The translations under genes were made by a program, and so were the position numbers. A model generated the notes under the pieces. That model worked only from the letters and a program-made list of their open reading frames with translations, was not told the origin of the DNA and did not search any database. Positions 62,083 through 64,000 of a stretch of DNA of 64,000 nt are shown in pieces (positions within the stretch are counted from its first letter, which is position 1; each line of letters starts with the position of its first letter). The DNA comes from Candidatus Anaerobutyricum avicola. GTDB lineage: Bacteria; Bacillota; Clostridia; Lachnospirales; Lachnospiraceae. The DNA is taken from assembly GCA_019113845.1 (NCBI GenBank), contig DXGQ01000054.1:1-64000 (forward strand). Reading direction: 5' to 3'.

Positions 62083-63633
62083 ATGGGTCCAATCACTGTG
62101 ATTGCTGTTCTTATTGCAGTTGTTCTGACTGCTCCGATCTCGGCCGTGATCGCTATGAACTATCGTAAGAAGGTAGCGGAGGCGAAGATAGGCAGTGCGG
62201 AGGAGAAGGCCAGAGAGATCATCGACGATGCTTTAAAGACTGCCGAATCCAAGAAAAGGGAGGCTTTGCTTGAAGCAAAAGAAGAATCCATCAAGGCAAA
62301 GAACGATTTTGAAAAAGAAAGCAGGGAACGCAGAGCGGAGCTCCAGAGATATGAGAAACGTGTCCTGAATAAGGAGGAAGCGGTCGACCGCAAGTCCGAC
62401 ATCCTCGAGAAGAAGGAACAGTCTCTCGCTCACAAGGAGAGTTCGCTTGAGAAGCAAAGAGCAAAGGTTGAGGAGTTGCACGCAAAACGTCTGCAGGAAC
62501 TGGAAAGAATTTCAGGTTTAACCTCTGAACAAGCAAAAGACTATCTGCTTAAAACTGTCGAAGATGATGTAAAACGAGAGATGGCTGTGATGGTGAAGGA
62601 AATGGAAACCAGAGCCAAAGAAGACGCAGCCAAAAAAGCCAAAGAGTATGTCGTCACAGCGATTCAGAAATGTGCGGCAGACCATGTGGCGGAAGCAACA
62701 ATTTCTTTAGTTCAGCTGCCGAACGATGAGATGAAGGGCAGGATCATCGGGCGTGAAGGCCGGAATATCCGTACCCTTGAGACATTGACAGGCGTTGATT
62801 TAATAATTGATGATACTCCGGAAGCAGTCATCTTATCAAGCTTTGATCCGATTCGGAGAGAAGTGGCGAGGATCGCTCTTGAGAAGCTGATTGTAGACGG
62901 AAGGATTCATCCAGCGAGAATTGAAGAGATGGTCGAAAAAGCGAAGAATGAAGTAGAGCAGACCATGCGGGAGGAAGGCGAGGCCGCCGTACTGGAAGTC
63001 GGCGTACATGGCATCCGACCGGAACTGGTTCGTCTGCTTGGCAAGATGAAATATCGGACAAGCTACGGACAGAATGCTCTCAAACATTCCATCGAAGTAG
63101 CACAGTTGGCCGGTCTCCTTGCTGGAGAGATTGGGGAAGATGTACGTTTGGCAAAAAGAGCCGGACTGCTTCATGACATCGGTAAATCCGTTGACCATGA
63201 GATGGAGGGCTCTCATATTTCAATAGGTGTTGATTTATGTAAGAGATACAAAGAATCTCAAGTCGTAATAAACGCTGTGGAATCTCATCATGGAGACGTT
63301 GAACCGACCAGTTTGATTGCCTGTCTTGTACAGGCGGCAGATGCTATTTCCGCTGCGAGACCTGGTGCCAGACGTGAAACATTGGAGACGTATACGACGA
63401 GATTGAAACAGTTGGAAGAAATAGCCGACGCCCACAAGGGTGTTGAGAAGACTTTTGCCATTCAGGCCGGTAGAGAAATTCGAGTAATGGTAGTTCCTGA
63501 ACAGGTAAGCGACGCGGATATGGTTTTACTGGCCAGAGATATATCCAAGCAGATCGAGAACGAGCTTGATTATCCTGGACAGATTAAAGTAAATGTGATC
63601 CGTGAATCCAGATCGGTCGCTTATGCAAAGTAA
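62083..63633 (+). CDS. rny: Ribonuclease Y
   Basis: N-terminal TM, long coiled coil, KH ([31 protein letters not shown]) and HD ([18 protein letters not shown]) domains. Confidence 0.97.
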   Translation: MGPITVIAVLIAVVLTAPISAVIAMNYRKKVAEAKIGSAEEKAREIIDDALKTAESKKREALLEAKEESIKAKNDFEKESRERRAELQRYEKRVLNKEEAVDRKSDILEKKEQSLAHKESSLEKQRAKVEELHAKRLQELERISGLTSEQAKDYLLKTVEDDVKREMAVMVKEMETRAKEDAAKKAKEYVVTAIQKCAADHVAEATISLVQLPNDEMKGRIIGREGRNIRTLETLTGVDLIIDDTPEAVILSSFDPIRREVARIALEKLIVDGRIHPARIEEMVEKAKNEVEQTMREEGEAAVLEVGVHGIRPELVRLLGKMKYRTSYGQNALKHSIEVAQLAGLLAGEIGEDVRLAKRAGLLHDIGKSVDHEMEGSHISIGVDLCKRYKESQVVINAVESHHGDVEPTSLIACLVQAADAISAARPGARRETLETYTTRLKQLEEIADAHKGVEKTFAIQAGREIRVMVVPEQVSDADMVLLARDISKQIENELDYPGQIKVNVIRESRSVAYAK

Positions 63634-63683
63634 TGCCTGAGAAAACAAGACGATGCATACATCGTCAGGATGCATAGAAAGGG

Positions 63684-63730
63684 GTCGCCTTTCACAGACG
63701 GGGAGTCTGTGAGAGGCGGCCTCTTTTTCT
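63684..63730 (+). terminator. Intrinsic terminator after rny
   Basis: GTCGCCTTTCACAGAC-gggga-GTCTGTGAGAGGCGGC followed by CTCTTTTTCTTT. Confidence 0.88.
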
Positions 63731-63860
63731 TTCGCCGGGAAAACGGTACCGGGAAAAAGGGCGCCGGGAGTGACTGTGCAGAGGGATATGAAGATCTCCG
63801 GAGAAATCTGTCCCGGGCGGAGAGAAAGAAGCAGGTATAAATACGCTTTTCGTGAATACA

Positions 63861-64000
63861 ATGAATAGCAGAAAGACAAGTGTCAGTATGTCGGGGAGGA
63901 GGAGCGATGCTGCCGCGGGAGAGTGTGTTCTCGCAGAAAGGCGGGAGCGTCTGAAAAATATGTACTATACGATTGAAGGAAAACGTTTTCTCTGTATTCT
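63861..64000 (+). CDS. Possible 5' part of a CDS continuing past the window end
   Basis: Open frame to the window edge ending …RERLKNMYYTIEGKRFLCI; start uncertain (63861 or 63960). Confidence 0.3.
   Translation, partial: MNSRKTSVSMSGRRSDAAAGECVLAERRERLKNMYYTIEGKRFLCI

Overview
The window is a ~64 kb chromosomal segment that looks like a Firmicute of the Lachnospiraceae type. That taxonomic call is inferred from gene content and recalled protein similarity; no search was run. Most of it is core genome. Recognisable blocks are gdhA; a Gld-type ABC exporter; a gap-pgk-tpiA-gpmI glycolytic block; livJHMGF with a cytidylate-kinase-like gene and a PurF paralog; a glycerol facilitator with TetR and LysR regulators; a separate enolase; secG-rnr-smpB with ssrA (tmRNA) on the opposite strand; pyrH-frr-uppS-cdsA-dxr-rseP-ispG; addBA-cls; hslO; thyA-dfrA-queF; and recA-recX-rny. 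The clearest accessory region is about 33.5-37.2 kb. It holds an orphan BlaR1/MecR1-type M56 metallopeptidase, an 80-aa secreted microprotein, and an intact IS1182-type insertion sequence with a 7-bp target duplication. The observations I consider most worth follow-up are: (i) a PurF paralog lacking the catalytic N-terminal Cys; (ii) the M56 peptidase plus secreted microprotein pair; (iii) hairpins upstream of eno and the aquaporin gene whose 3' arm is the Shine-Dalgarno plus a T-run; (iv) a secreted small protein with three PG-x-[FL]-G repeats; and (v) a membrane-protein gene with good promoter and SD but no ATG/GTG/TTG start at the expected place.
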